64,000 nt of DNA. It comes from Lindgomyces ingoldianus (Eukaryota > Ascomycota > Dothideomycetes > Pleosporales > Lindgomycetaceae). Positions within the stretch are counted from its first letter, which is position 1, and each line of letters begins with the position of its first letter. The notes under the pieces were generated by a model. It searched no databases. It saw nothing but the letters and a program-made list of their open reading frames with translations, and was not told where the DNA came from. Of the stretch, positions 48,203 to 59,971 are shown piece after piece. Where the stretch lies: contig NW_022985167.1 of assembly GCF_010093535.1 (NCBI RefSeq), forward strand, positions 787,335 through 851,334. The letters are read 5' to 3'. Both the position numbers and the translations under genes were made by a program.

Positions 48203-49592
48203 ATGGCAACCCTAGGAGCGCAGAAGAAGCACAAGGTGACCATAGTGGGCTCCGGTAACTGGTACACACCTGTTTCCCGTCGTCTCTTCTTTTTGTTAAT
48301 AGGAATCTAGGGGCACCACCATGTCCAAACTCGTCGCCGAGAACGTCAAGGCCCACCCCGATCTGTTCGAGGAAATAGTCCAGATGTGGGTGTACGAGGA
48401 GGAAGTCCCCATCCCGCAGAGCTCGAAACACTACAATCCAGAGACGGCCAATAAGACACACAAGCTTTCTGAGCTAGTCAACACGATCCACGAGAACATT
48501 AAGTACCTCCCGAACATCACGCTGCCGTCAAACGTCGTTGCAAATCCGGATGTGGTGGACTCGTGCAAGAACTCGACCATTTTGATCTTTGTGCTGCCGC
48601 ATCAGTTTATCCCCAGGGTGTGTGATCAGCTGGCGGACAAGATCATGCCGTGGGCACGAGCTATCTGCTGCACAAAGGGTGTGGATGTTGGTGAGAAGGG
48701 GATTAGGCTTATGTCTGAAGCCATTGGTATGCGTCTCAACATCTACTGCGGTGCGCTGTCTGGCGCCAACATTGCCACCGAGATTGCACAGGAAAAGTAC
48801 TCGGAAACGACTGTAGCATACGATCCGCCACCGATGGATTCCCGGGCACCAACCCCCAAAGGCTCGCCAGCATCCTCTCAGGTCGACCTCATCTCTCCAA
48901 GCAAAGCTATCCCTAGCGCTCGATCAGCACGGCTGAAGGCCCTACCCTCAGAGTATCCCCCTCTATCTCACGAAAATGTTCGCAAGCTCTTCCACCGCCC
49001 CTACTTCCACGTTCGCATTGTCTCCGACGTCGCGGGAGTCTCTCTCGGCGGCGCCCTTAAAAACATCGTTGCCCTCGCCGCCGGCTTCGTCGATGGTCTA
49101 GGCTGGGGCGACAACGCCAAAGCCGCCGTCATGCGCGTCGGGATCCTCGAAATGGTCGCCTTCGGCAAAGCCTTCTTCGCTGACTCGGTCCACACCTCCA
49201 CCTTCACCGAAGAGAGCTGCGGTGTCGCCGATGTCGTGACGTCGTGCATGGGCGGCCGTAATTTTCGGTGCGCGAAGATGGCGATTGAGCGTGGGGAGAG
49301 TATTTTTGAGATTGAGAGGAAGGAGTTGAATGGGCAGAAGTTGCAGGGGACGAGTACGGCGTATGAGGTTAACAGCTTTTTGAAGACGCAGGGGATGGAG
49401 AAGGATTTCCCGCTTTTTACGGCGGTTTATAGTAAGCCCGCCCTATTTCTGCGTTCTCTAAGTGTGTAAATAGAAAGTTTGTTTGTTTGGATCGGATTGG
49501 ATGAGGGGAAAAATTGCTAACGAGATGTAGATATCCTTGAAGGCAACGTCAAGCCCGAACAGATCCCCGATCTTATCGAACCAAAACAGTAG
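48203..49592 (+). CDS. GPD1: NAD-dependent glycerol-3-phosphate dehydrogenase
   Basis: Cytosolic enzyme reducing dihydroxyacetone phosphate to glycerol-3-phosphate, for glycerol as osmolyte and for lipids. Exons 48203-48261, 48311-49431 and 49531-49592 give 413 residues. The NAD-binding motif [10 protein letters not shown] spans the first splice. The catalytic region has [15 protein letters not shown] and the Lys-containing [27 protein letters not shown]. The last exon encodes only the C-terminal [17 protein letters not shown]. Between SETTVAY and FHRPYFHV, where yeast Gpd1 has a short loop, this protein carries about 50 residues rich in Ser, Pro and S/T-P sites. ATG 48203 gives the usual short N terminus without a peroxisomal PTS2. 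Confidence 0.95.
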
Positions 49593-51038
49593 GTGGGCAG
49601 CTCTCTACACTCGCTGCGTTCCATTCGCTTTCCAGGCATTTCCCGTATTAGGTGGAACATGTGGGAGGTTATGGCGATAGACTCGCATGGGCTGCTCTTG
49701 GTACTGTGACGGTGGAGGAGGCGTCTGTCTGTTTGGTGGAGTGGCATCAATTGTCAGGTGTGAAGCAAATACCCGAGACATTCGGTAGGCTTGGTTCTAG
49801 AATTGGGTTAGGGATATGATAGACGAGGAATCAGTAAATCAGTCTCTCAATTTGCAATCGAGATGCACCATATATCCACAACTTGCTCCCATCCCGACTG
49901 TAACCTCACTCCAACTTCCTGATTCCATCATCTCTGTAGTTATCTATACGCGCTATCAGTCGAGCCCATGCAAATAATACCACCGCGGAGCCAAATAAAG
50001 GGCAATCAAACCTCCATCATCCGTCTATCGTCCCCGCCGTACCTTTTTGTCCGAGCCAGACTTGCTTCATTCCACACTACTGCACCTCGCACCCACATTT
50101 GCACCCGCATCCATACGACCCTCTTTCGTCCGCAGCGTGACAATCCATTGAACACGACCACGGTAAATATGGTATCCGGTTCCGGAGAAGCAGTGGGAGC
50201 GCCTTGTCTTAACAGTTCCACACTATGATCTGAGCTTCATACAATTTCTAAGGAATTGTAAAACAAAATATTAGTCGTAGTCCTCCTTGTAACTTGCCTT
50301 CTCTTGCTGTCACTCTTGTCTGCTATTATCCTTATTTTGTGTATAGATTGTTCTTAAATTTGTGGTTGATGTATGTAGCTTATATGGGATTAGAAGGCGC
50401 AGGTTTGGTCTAAGGAAAAGGGAAAGAGTTTTGCGGGCGGTAAGAGGGCATAAAGAATCTTCTGGGACAAGCAGACAGACGGAAGACATGCACTGTTGAT
50501 GTATGTGTATGTTGCAAGGGAACTGAGTTATACTCTATTATCTTCCATTTGGGTAGTTTATTTAGATGCAAATATGATAGATGTGGATATCGCTACAGTG
50601 CACGCTCTATGCCCTCTGGCCCACAAAATGTCACATATCCTGGATAACTTTTAACAGAAAGAGGAGATGTTAGCATTCGTTTTCCATAGCCATTCCTTTG
50701 GCAGAATAGCCATCATGTCAAAACAGCAACAGCCACCCCTATATATACACTCACTAATCCTATCCAATCTAACCTTACAGGAATCCGAAACTTGCCCTGT
50801 CTATCTAGTAGAAGATAATAATCTCTACCGTAAAAGGAGAGAGGGAGAGGGAGGGAGTTGCTCGGAGAAACGCCACGCATGCTACGCTGAATGATGCAGA
50901 TGCCAAATCACAATAACAGAGGTATAAAGGACTTATAGAGGTTAGTCCACTTATGTCAGTGGCCGGTTGGGGTATCCAAAGAATGCTATACAAATAGCCG
51001 CAGGTGGTGGACGGGTTGGGTCGGGTCGTGAGGTCCAA
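49593..51038. other. Intergenic between convergent genes
   Basis: About 1.45 kb with a GA-rich simple repeat at about 50838-50862. No protein or RNA gene supported. Confidence 0.45.
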
Positions 51039-53031
51039 TTAGGCAGCGGCCATCTGGATATTCTTCCCCTTCATACTCTTCCACTCAACAAAGATAGCGC
51101 CAAGAATTGACGCCACACCCGTCGCAACCGAAACGTAAAAAGTCTGGGTCAGGGTTCGGTTGTACGCTGTCAGCACGCCATGGAGGAACTGCTGGGGAAT
51201 CGCGTTTTTGAGCTCCGTTGCGCCGACTGTGAGTACGAGACTAGGGTTGAGGTCGGGGACGACGGATCGCAGATTCTTGATAAGCGTGTTTGTGAAGACG
51301 TTTTGGCCGACGGATATGAAAAGGGCGCCACCAAGGGTTTGGGAGAACATCATGACGGCTGTACCAATGGCGACGTCATCGGCGGGAAGAGCGGTCTGGA
51401 CAGCGATTAGGGTCTGCTGCATTCCGAAACCGACACCAGCACCGAAGATGAATTGATAGCCGATCCATCGGGGATGATTGGTATCGGTTTCGAAAGTAGT
51501 GAGGAGTCCGGCTCCAATGGCCATGAACACGGAGCTGATCAACATGAACGGAGTATAATATCCGAGAGCTGTAACGAGACCGCCAGCAAGCATGGAGATG
51601 GTGACCACTCCGAGAATAGCGGGAAGGTTCATGATTCCGGATTTAGTGGCTGAGACGCCCTTGATGGCTTGGAACCAGATAGCTGTCACGGGTTAGCATC
51701 GACAGTTGAAAGCTGGTAACAGTGCGGAGACGTACGAAGATAGTAGACAACGACAAAGAAGGCTGCTCCAACCATAGCACCGAACCAAGCACTTCCCCAA
51801 ACGTTCCTGTTCTTAAAGATACGGGGCGGGACCGTGGCATTCTCTTGGCGCCAGACCTGGATGGCAACAAAAGCGATGGCGAGGACAGCAAAGATGACCA
51901 AGAGGGCAATGATGCGGCCGCTATTCCAATCATACCTGCTGCCACCCCATGTAAGTGCAAGGAGCAAGCAGACAATGCATGGAAGGAAAACTGCAGTTCC
52001 GTAGAGATCGAACTTCTCGAGCTGTTCCTTCCAGGTGGCTCCGCTCTTTTTGCCCCGGCGAGGAACATTGAAGAAAGGAATGATGAAGGCAGCTGTAACA
52101 CCACCGAAAGGAAGATTGATGTAAAAGCACCAGCGCCATGTGAGATGATCGGTGAAAGCACCTCCCATGCTTAAAAAAAAAATCGTCAGTGAAGGCCTAA
52201 TATATGAACGTAATATGAGAGGAAACCCACAGTGGACCGGCAACGCTAGCAATACCGTACATCCCGCCAATTAGGCCCATATAAGTCGGTCGTTGTCGTA
52301 GGGGGACGGTGTTGGCAACAATCAGGATAGCCCCAGAGAAAATGCCTGCAGCTCCAACACCCGCAATAGCGCGTCCAAGAATAAGCGCGGTGCTGTTAGG
52401 CGCTATACCGCAAATTAGGGATCCGAGTTCGAAGATTGCCAGAGCCGAGATATAGACCCATTTGATCGAGTAGAAGGTGTAGAATTTGCCGTAAATAAGC
52501 TGAGTCGCACAGGTTGTGAGAAGGTAAGAGGATCCGTACCAACCCACATCGTTGAGCGCTTTGAATTGATCAGTGATTTTAGGAATGGCAGTCGCGATGA
52601 TGGTATCTGGAAGACTGTTAGAATGTCATAATTAAGTGCTCACGTTTTACATACTGTCCTAAAGTGGTAATTAGCTGATGTTCTATGCAGGTGGGTCAGC
52701 ACAGGGATCTACGAACCAATGCCATACAGAAAACAGATAGGCAGAGCGCAATAGTGATAATGGCAAGTTTCCATGCCTTAGGATACTCGAAATCCTCTTC
52801 TTCTGAAGTGCTACCCTCTGGTTTATGTTCTGAAGCTTTCTCGTTTTCTGTTGCCTCTCCTTGGACTTCAGGCGACTTCTCGCGCATCGATGGGGCGGTG
52901 GATGGCATGACGCTCTCGACTGTTTCTTTTTCTTTTGAATCAAGGAACGACGGCTCTACGCTGCGAGTCGCTGTTGTCTCGGAGTCTGCCATGCTCACTG
53001 GGCGCAGAGTCTCCTTGTTCTGTTCACTCAT
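51039..53031 (-). CDS. DHA14-family MFS multidrug efflux pump
   Basis: Fourteen-TM drug:H+ antiporter. Minus-strand exons 53031-52717, 52658-52655 (4 nt), 52606-52231, 52169-51736 and 51682-51039 give 590 residues. The N terminus is a ~90-residue acidic, Ser/Glu-rich tail. TM1 then reads [21 protein letters not shown], the LDxTI motif of 14-TM pumps. TM5 has [19 protein letters not shown], motif C is [18 protein letters not shown], followed by [13 protein letters not shown]. The 4-nt exon GACA is needed to read LDNTI. A simpler model using a donor at 52712 gives LVHTI at the same length. The other introns (61 and 53 nt) are clear. Such pumps export toxins or drugs; no biosynthetic cluster flanks it. 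Confidence 0.92.
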
Positions 53032-54626
53032 GGCAAGAAGGTGTTTGGCGCGACCGAAGAAAAAAAGTAAGGCTGGGCGGTCGCCAAGGGTGTGATGGCG
53101 AATGGAGTACCTGAGGTGATCAGAGAAAGAGGGTGGCCAGTATATGTAGGAACGGCAAAGGAGTGTGGTGAAGAGAACGCGGAGTTAGGGTTTGGGAAGA
53201 AAAACAATCACCTGGCCGTGATTTCTTGTCCTCCAGTGGATTTAGGAGCTAGAGCAGCCTTTTGTTTGATATCGGGTTCTCGGTTTTTCGATGGCCGCAA
53301 CCCGAGCTTTGCGAGTGCCCGTGTCGGATACGGAGCGCCTTACTACATTCGGTATCCTTCTCGGCAAGAATTTTCGTCCGAACAGAGCCAAGCTGAAGAC
53401 AGGCTGCAGATAGGATGCAGCAAACTAGTCATGCGTCACATCAGGCTGCCTGAAGCCACAATGGCGCCTTTCGCCTCTGTGGTGACGACGAACATTCCAT
53501 GGGGTGTTGATGAAGTTGAGAATTAATGTCTGATTGCGTCGCTGGATCTGCAGTCGACTGCAGCTCTAGGACACGATGTTCCAGCACAACTGAGATGCTT
53601 TGCAAAGATAAAAGGGTTAGCCATTTTGGAGTGGTCAACAATAAGCACTCTGTGCTACAATCCTTCCCATGGCGGTCCCGCCTGGGTGGACGTGCTGCAA
53701 AGCAACCAGCTGTTCCCATGGACTCGGCAACCGGATACGTCCTCTTCCCGTTTACATTAAACGTGTCCGATGGCAGACCACAGTCGAAGGTTTCTCGAAT
53801 CGGGTGTCTTTTGGGCTTCCGGGGCGGTTTACTTCACTCTCTTTGGCTAGGCAGCCGACCCCTTCTTTCCCCTGCCCAGATTCCATCTCGGATTCGTCCG
53901 TAAAAGGGTTCGGGCTCCGCGGATTGCGTCTGAATGTCGGAAGACGGAGGCCTTGGCTCTCCCGATATCCCGATGGCATCAGATATGATGACTCCTTGAG
54001 CATTATTAAAACGCAGAGCCCCTTAGTTATTGTCGTGTTCAGATTAGATTAAATCAATTCTAGATGGGAAATCCATCGTGACTCAAAGGGAAATTTGAAA
54101 CCCTCTTCTCTAAGCTGAGTGAATTACTATGCGCAAAGCCTTCTCCTACCACTTCTCTGTCGCTACCAGTAAGCAGTTCCGTGCCGTCTCTCAATCTCGT
54201 TTTGTAGAATGCAACTTGTCCAAGGAAGCAACTCGCCGTTTGTCGCCCGACGACACGCAAGATGGAGTGTGAGGTGAGGCAAACCATTTGATGGAACCGC
54301 GTATGTGGCTTGGCTTTTCTGTTATTCTTGGGAGCTGAACGAGGGCCTAGAACATCACCTTAGGTCGGAAGAGCAACAACTCGGGACAGCATGACTGCTT
54401 TCTCAGGTCTGATGAAGATGAGGATGAAGATGAAGAACAGCGTTTGTAAGCCTGTGTTGCACGGTTCTTGATAACTAGGAAAGGACCAGATTACGCCAAA
54501 CATGCACACAGTGAATGCATATCCCATTTCGAGCCTCGATGCCAATCCCTCAATAATCCCACGTCCTCCACCCGCATCCATGCGCAAGTCAAACATACCT
54601 TGACATTTGCGAATACACCCGCCCCC
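53032..54626. other. Intergenic, promoter of the DHA14 pump
   Basis: About 1.6 kb. The plus-strand frame at 53092-53526 (144 codons) has no recognisable domain and lies in the likely promoter and 5' UTR. No repeats or RNA genes seen. Confidence 0.45.
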
Positions 54627-56364
54627 TTAACCATGATGACTTGATGAAGAGCGATGCCCGTTCTGGGCACCAGAAAGTTCACCAAACAGCTCCCTTACAA
54701 GGTCACCGTCCATGGAGAAATCAGTCAAATGGTCAATATCACCCAGATCATCCTCACTCAGACCAACATCTCGCTCACCCTCCGCCATCACCGCGTCGCT
54801 GTTGTCACCGAACTTGGTCTTATGCTCCTCCTTCACAGCCCGCGCAAGGCCCACGAGAAGCTCCGCCAGCTCGCACGGCTCCTCGGTAGTGAACTCAGCC
54901 ATTGCAAGCATAGGGAGACGGCGAAGTGTTCGTCCAGACAATCCTTGAGCCCCTCGTGCTATCCGCAACAGCTCACGGGCTGCCGACTTTGAACGGTGGA
55001 ACGGGTGGAGATTGATCCACTCTAGATCGGGAATATATACCAATTGGCTTAGGGTGGTGTGGTGGTCCTCACCCTTTGAAGACGAAGGACTGGTTATATA
55101 AGACCCTTCGATATTGGTATTGCTTACCTTACCCGTAAGGTTGAAGCAGACTAGCTCGCTCTTTATCAATTCGTTTATCACCGAGCGAAAGATCTCGTAT
55201 GTGCATTCAACGTTCGGGGCTTCGATGTAACGCTTAATCCCACACCGATCCATGAATGCTTCGTCCATGTTCTCTTCAAGATTACTAGTACAGATGAAGA
55301 TAACGTGAGTGCGCTTCCGCAGTTTGTCCAACCCTTGTAGAAGCTCATTCGTTGCCTGGAAAAAGGTTAGTGGATCGAATTGCTGCTATGCCGATTGACG
55401 GAGGCCTGTATTCAGTAGGCACGGAGATAGAGCGAACCAACTTACTCGAATTGCGTCGCCACACTCGTTTGCCTGGGAAGCCTTCTCACGAGATCCCGCG
55501 AGCGTTTCCACCTCGTCTATAATAACAACCGTGAGAAGAGACTCGTCCGAGGAAATAGAGGAAATGGTTTCGAAAAGTTTACCAACAAGCTTGCTGCTTT
55601 CACCAAACCATTTACTCAGGAGGGTGTGTGAATTCACCTCAACGAGTTTTGTGGTAGAGAAGTCATGTGCCAGTCGAATGGAGAGCTTCTGTGCAAGAGC
55701 GTGGGCCAACGTCGTCTTGCCAGAACCAGGGGGTCCGTAAAGAAGAATGAGATTGTGCCAGTGTATTACGGCGGGATTGAGGTGCGGCTCCTTAGATATT
55801 TTCATCATCCGTGTGATAATGCGCAGAATGGTTTCTGGGATAGGTTCGGCATAGACTAATGATTCCCAAAGTCCATCCATGGCTTTGTGAGGCAGCTGGG
55901 TGACTGTAAATTGTGCATCATCTTCGTCCCTTGTTTGAGTGGAAGGCGTTTCCTCATCTTGGGTCTGATAGAGGGAGTAGACAGCGACATCAAGGTTGTG
56001 ATCTTCTAGAATATGGAAGTTCTGCTCGTCACTGGGTCTTGAGTGGTCTGCAACCTTTAGACATCGGATGTGATTCGCACACGGAAGAGTCCCTACAAAG
56101 CATGAACGCAGTGAAAGAAAGGGTAAATGTTTATAGTGGGGGTGTAAGCAGCTGCCAGGGTTGAGGATTCAACCCACTTGTATCGAGATGTTGGCCGACT
56201 TTCAGCTGCTTGTAGCTGTCTGCAAGCCACTGGATAACTTCGCGGCGAATCTCATCGGTACGAATAAAGTGGTTGCGATTAGTGTCGTCGTTAAGTTTGA
56301 CTTCAATATACAATGTTGGTTTCTTGGGAGTACCTTGCCTCTGCTTGAGAGGATCTCGCAGCAT
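54627..56364 (-). CDS. PCH2: AAA+ ATPase Pch2/TRIP13 (HORMA remodeller, pachytene checkpoint)
   Basis: Ring ATPase that remodels HORMA-domain proteins (Hop1, Mad2) in meiosis and the spindle checkpoint. Minus-strand exons 56364-56178, 56092-55446 and 55355-54627 give 520 residues. The N-terminal domain of ~170 residues includes LYIEVKLNDDTNRNHFIRTD. Walker A is LYGPPGSGKTTLAHALAQ and Walker B VVIIDEVETLAGSR. The pore-side block is NSHTLLSKWFGESSKLV, sensor 1 VIFICTSNLEENMDEAFMDR, and the C-terminal lid has SGRTLRRLPMLA. The 5' intron (85 nt) has a GTGGGT donor. A 38-nt GT-AG stretch in exon 3 is read through. It shares a 291-bp divergent promoter with the CSC1 channel. An extra non-coding 5' exon is possible. 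Confidence 0.93.
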
Positions 56365-56655
56365 TTCGGATGAAGTGAGGAAGCTTATACAGGGCTCTGA
56401 AATAAAGGAAGGTAGCTGGTGTTAGTTCCGACCCTGGTCAGCGGTTGATGCTGCTGAGTCGTGATCGAGTGGTGATGGGGTGGGTGAACAAAGAGGCGGT
56501 GCACAGTCCATGTCTTAGTCATCGATGACATCGACACTCTTGGAACTCCGCGAAGCGAACCCGAACTTGCAACTGAGCAGCACATGATCGTTAACACAAA
56601 ATATTATTTTGAGCACCCCTTCTCTTGAGGCGGCTTCCGCCACAGCTCCTCAATC
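56365..56655. promoter_or_regulatory. Short divergent promoter, PCH2 / CSC1-like
   Basis: Only 291 bp separate the start codons of the two genes, so 5' UTRs and promoters must overlap. No named element recognised. Confidence 0.4.
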
Positions 56656-59430
56656 ATGAAGAATAACACTTCCACATGCAAGAGCGGATCGGACAATCTC
56701 TGGGGTACTAAGGAGCCCAAGAACACCTGGATTCAAATCTATCTTTCGGTTGGGCTGGGCCTATGGGCCTTCCTGACTTTCTGTGTACGTTTCTACTGGT
56801 CCTGTATGCTGTGAATACTTCTGAATCCACGCGACAGTTTCTCCGTCCGCGCTGGAAAGGTCTCTATGCCGCGCGTAAGAAACAGAGCAGCCAAGCAACC
56901 GCCCTCCCCGAGCTTCCTGACAGCTTCTTTGGTTGGATACTACCGTTATGGCGAATCACAGAAGAACAAGTGCTGGCTTCAGCTGGCCTGGATGCCTATG
57001 TAGTACGGGACGCCCTTGCGGCCACTGCCACGGTCTATAGTGCTGACTTCTGAGTTTAGTACCTCGCATTTTTCAAAATGGCCATCAAATTCCTCCTTGT
57101 CACACTGTTCTTCGCTTTGGTGGTGATCAAGCCGGTTCACGACACACATAAACCGCTTGACCGCCCAGATAACGGTAATGGGACTTCGCCCAACAATACC
57201 ATGATCGCACCTCCTTCAACCCTAGAACATCTCGAGGCCCGTTCGGACTGGGTAACACCATTCTATATACCGGGGGACTTTGAATACTATACCGACTATT
57301 TATGGATGTACTTGGTATTCGCGTACTTCTTCACTGGCCTGATAATGTATTTGATCGTTTCGGAGACGAGACGGATTATCGAGGTCCGCCAAGAGTACTT
57401 GGGAGGCCAAACCACCATTACAGACCGCACCGTCAGGCTTTCAGGCATCCCCCTCGAGCTCAGATCCGAAGACAAGATAAAGGAATTCATTGAAGAGCTA
57501 GAAATCGGGAAGGTCGAGAGTGTTATACTCTGCCGAAATTGGAGAGAATTAGATGACCGCATCATACAGCGAAGTTCTGTCGTAAGAAAGCTCGAGGAAG
57601 CATGGACCGTTCATCTCGGGAAACGGAGGGCGGAGCGAAGTCTCGAGACCTTACCACTAGTGCAGCCCCACCCACCTGGACCAGAGATCGATGTTGAGGA
57701 GTCCCCGGCCGGGGAGGCCAGCCATCTCCTTAGTGATACCGAAAGAAGCCCTGATTATATCATTCCGTATTCTCAGCGACGCCCGATGGCCAAGATTTGG
57801 TATGGCCCTCTCAAGCTGCGATATAGGAACGTCGACGCCATCAATTACTACGAAGAGAAGCTGCGGAGACTGGATGACGAGATCAGAATTCTGAGGAAGA
57901 AAGACTTTGAGGCAACCCCTCTAGCATTTGTGACTTTGGATAGCGTCCCGAGCGCTCAAATGGCTATCCAAGCTGTTCTGGACTCTTCCCCGCTCCAACT
58001 ATTAGCGAACAGCAGCCCATCACCTTCGGACGTCGTCTGGTCAAACACATATCTCTCACGCTCTAAAAGGATGTTCCGGGCTTGGTCTATCACTGCTTTC
58101 ATCGGGCTTCTCACTGTATTCTGGACAATCTTACTTGTCCCAATTGCTGGAATTCTTAACACTTGCTCAATTCACGAAGTGTGGCCTGCCTTAGCTGATG
58201 CACTAGACGCCCACGAGGTCTTGCGATCTCTTGTTAATACGCAGCTACCGACACTAGCAACCACACTACTCAATGTCGCCGTGCCTTTCCTCTACGATTG
58301 TAGGTGACCTTCCTCTTTAGAGAAAACAAAGGCTGAACGCTCATAGGGTTATCAAACCAACAAGGCATGATATCGCAGGGTGACGTTGAACTCTCCGTGA
58401 TCTCAAAGAACTTCTTCTTCACATTTTTCAACTTCTTCATCGTGTTCACTATCTTAGGGACCGCCTCAGGTTTCTTTGACATGCTGGAACGATTTGGACA
58501 ACAACTCGAGAACGCTTCAAGTATCGCAAACGCCCTTGCGACGGCGCTTCGGGACCTTCTAGGCTTCTATACAAACTTTATTATCTTACAGGGGTTTGGC
58601 CTTTTCCCCTTGCGCCTTATGGAATTTGGCCCACTCACGTTGTATCCAATCAATTTGATCGGAGCTAAGACTCCTAGAGGTTTGTTGCGAGACCTTCATC
58701 CAATATTCCTACTAACTTGTAGCTCTAGACTACGCCGAATTGGTGCAGCCTCCGGTCTTCAGCTATGGTTTCTTTCTTCCTCAGACCATTTTAATTTTTA
58801 TTATTTGCATGGTCTACAGCGTCCTGCGAGATTCGTGGAAAGTCTTGCTCACAGGCCTTGCTTATTTCATGATTGGTCACTTCGTTCACAAGTATCAGTT
58901 GCTTTACGCGATGGAACACCGACAACATTCAACAGGCAAGGGTTGGATGATGATGTGCGACCGCGTCATTGTAGGCACAGTGCTTTTCCAGCTTACCACC
59001 GCTGGTCAGCTAGGTTTGAGAGGGGCCTTCAAACGAGCTGTTGGAATAGCTCCGCTCGTCCTCGCGACCCTATGGTTCGGCTATGTCTACAGCCGGACAT
59101 ACAGGCCTTTGATGAAGTTTATCGCCTTGCGAAGTCTAAGGCGTGCTGAACATTCGGATCTTGGAAGGGCTATCCAAGAAGATGCATTTTCTGCCGAACG
59201 TGGATTCCAACGGGGCCACACCCCACGACAGACAGTGGATGAGGCGAGAGAGAGAGGCTTGCGGTTCGAAAACCCAGCTCTTGTGATGCCGTAAGTTCTC
59301 GAGCTTATTCCTTGAGCGACCAACTGACTTATGAGCCGTTAGATTGGACGATGTGTGGATTGTAAACAAGCGTGCCAGGTCCCAGAATGGGTCTGCAGCG
59401 CACAGTATAAATGGCGAGCGAGAAACCTAA
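56656..59430 (+). CDS. CSC1/OSCA (DUF221) calcium-permeable osmosensitive channel
   Basis: Polytopic membrane protein of the TMEM63/OSCA/CSC1 family, hyperosmolality- or stretch-gated cation channels. Exons 56656-56784, 56838-57002, 57060-58299, 58347-58679, 58729-59290 and 59343-59430 give 838 residues. The N-terminal RSN1-like TM block is followed by CFLRPRWKGLYAARK and WILPLWRITEEQVLASAGLDAYV. A cytosolic domain of ~250 residues follows (RTVRLSGIPLELRSEDKI, FVTLDSVPSAQMAIQAV, PSDVVWSNTYLSR). The RSN1_7TM domain includes FPLRLMEFGPLTLYPINL, TPRDYAELVQPPVFSYGFF and HFVHKYQLLYAMEHRQHSTG. At the fourth intron, the acceptor at 58728 is preferred because it gives TPRDYAEL. The C-terminal ~80 residues are hydrophilic. 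Confidence 0.94.
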
Positions 59431-59971
59431 CCCTCGCGCCTTCTCTGGTACTATTGTTCAAAGCGCCTTCTTGCATGGCGCCTCGAGGGTGCAGTTTCTT
59501 GTATAACACTGCAGCCTCGCTTTCCTGTTTTGACTCGTTGTATACCCTGACAGGATAGAATGTACTTGTAATACCATTTATGAACCTTTTACACACCTAC
59601 GTCCTAACTCCCCGCCCCTTCGTCGTCACTTTCCCAACTATTCTCTTCCAACAGCATTGATTTGAGCATCGCTCATTATTCTCAAACATTCACTCAACCA
59701 CCTACGCTTCGACACGCATCATTCTTCATATCATTCCGCGCTCGAATATTGCTACCGCGAAAGGTTTGTCATTTGATCACCCGCACCTCCATTCGGAGGT
59801 GCTTCAATAACGTCTTCCCAAATCTACCTCTCTCGGGGTGTAGCCGGAACGCAGTCTGCACCAACGCTTCCTCTCCTGGATCTCAGTCTTCCTCCAGTCG
59901 CCTCGTACTTCGAATCGCCGAACGGACATACCCTTTTACTTAGTCCGCCAGCTCACAGATTCATTGAAAGA
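59431..59971. other. Intergenic / 5' UTR of the F-box gene
   Basis: 541 bp. Pyrimidine-rich from about 59600, likely the promoter and leader of the next gene. No gene. Confidence 0.45.

Noticed and set aside
53092..53526. 144-codon plus-strand ORF upstream of the DHA14 pump
   Set aside because: Lies in the probable promoter/5' UTR and has no recognisable domain.
55094..55131. 38-nt GT-AG segment inside Pch2 exon 3
   Set aside because: Below normal intron size and its removal breaks the frame; reading through is open.
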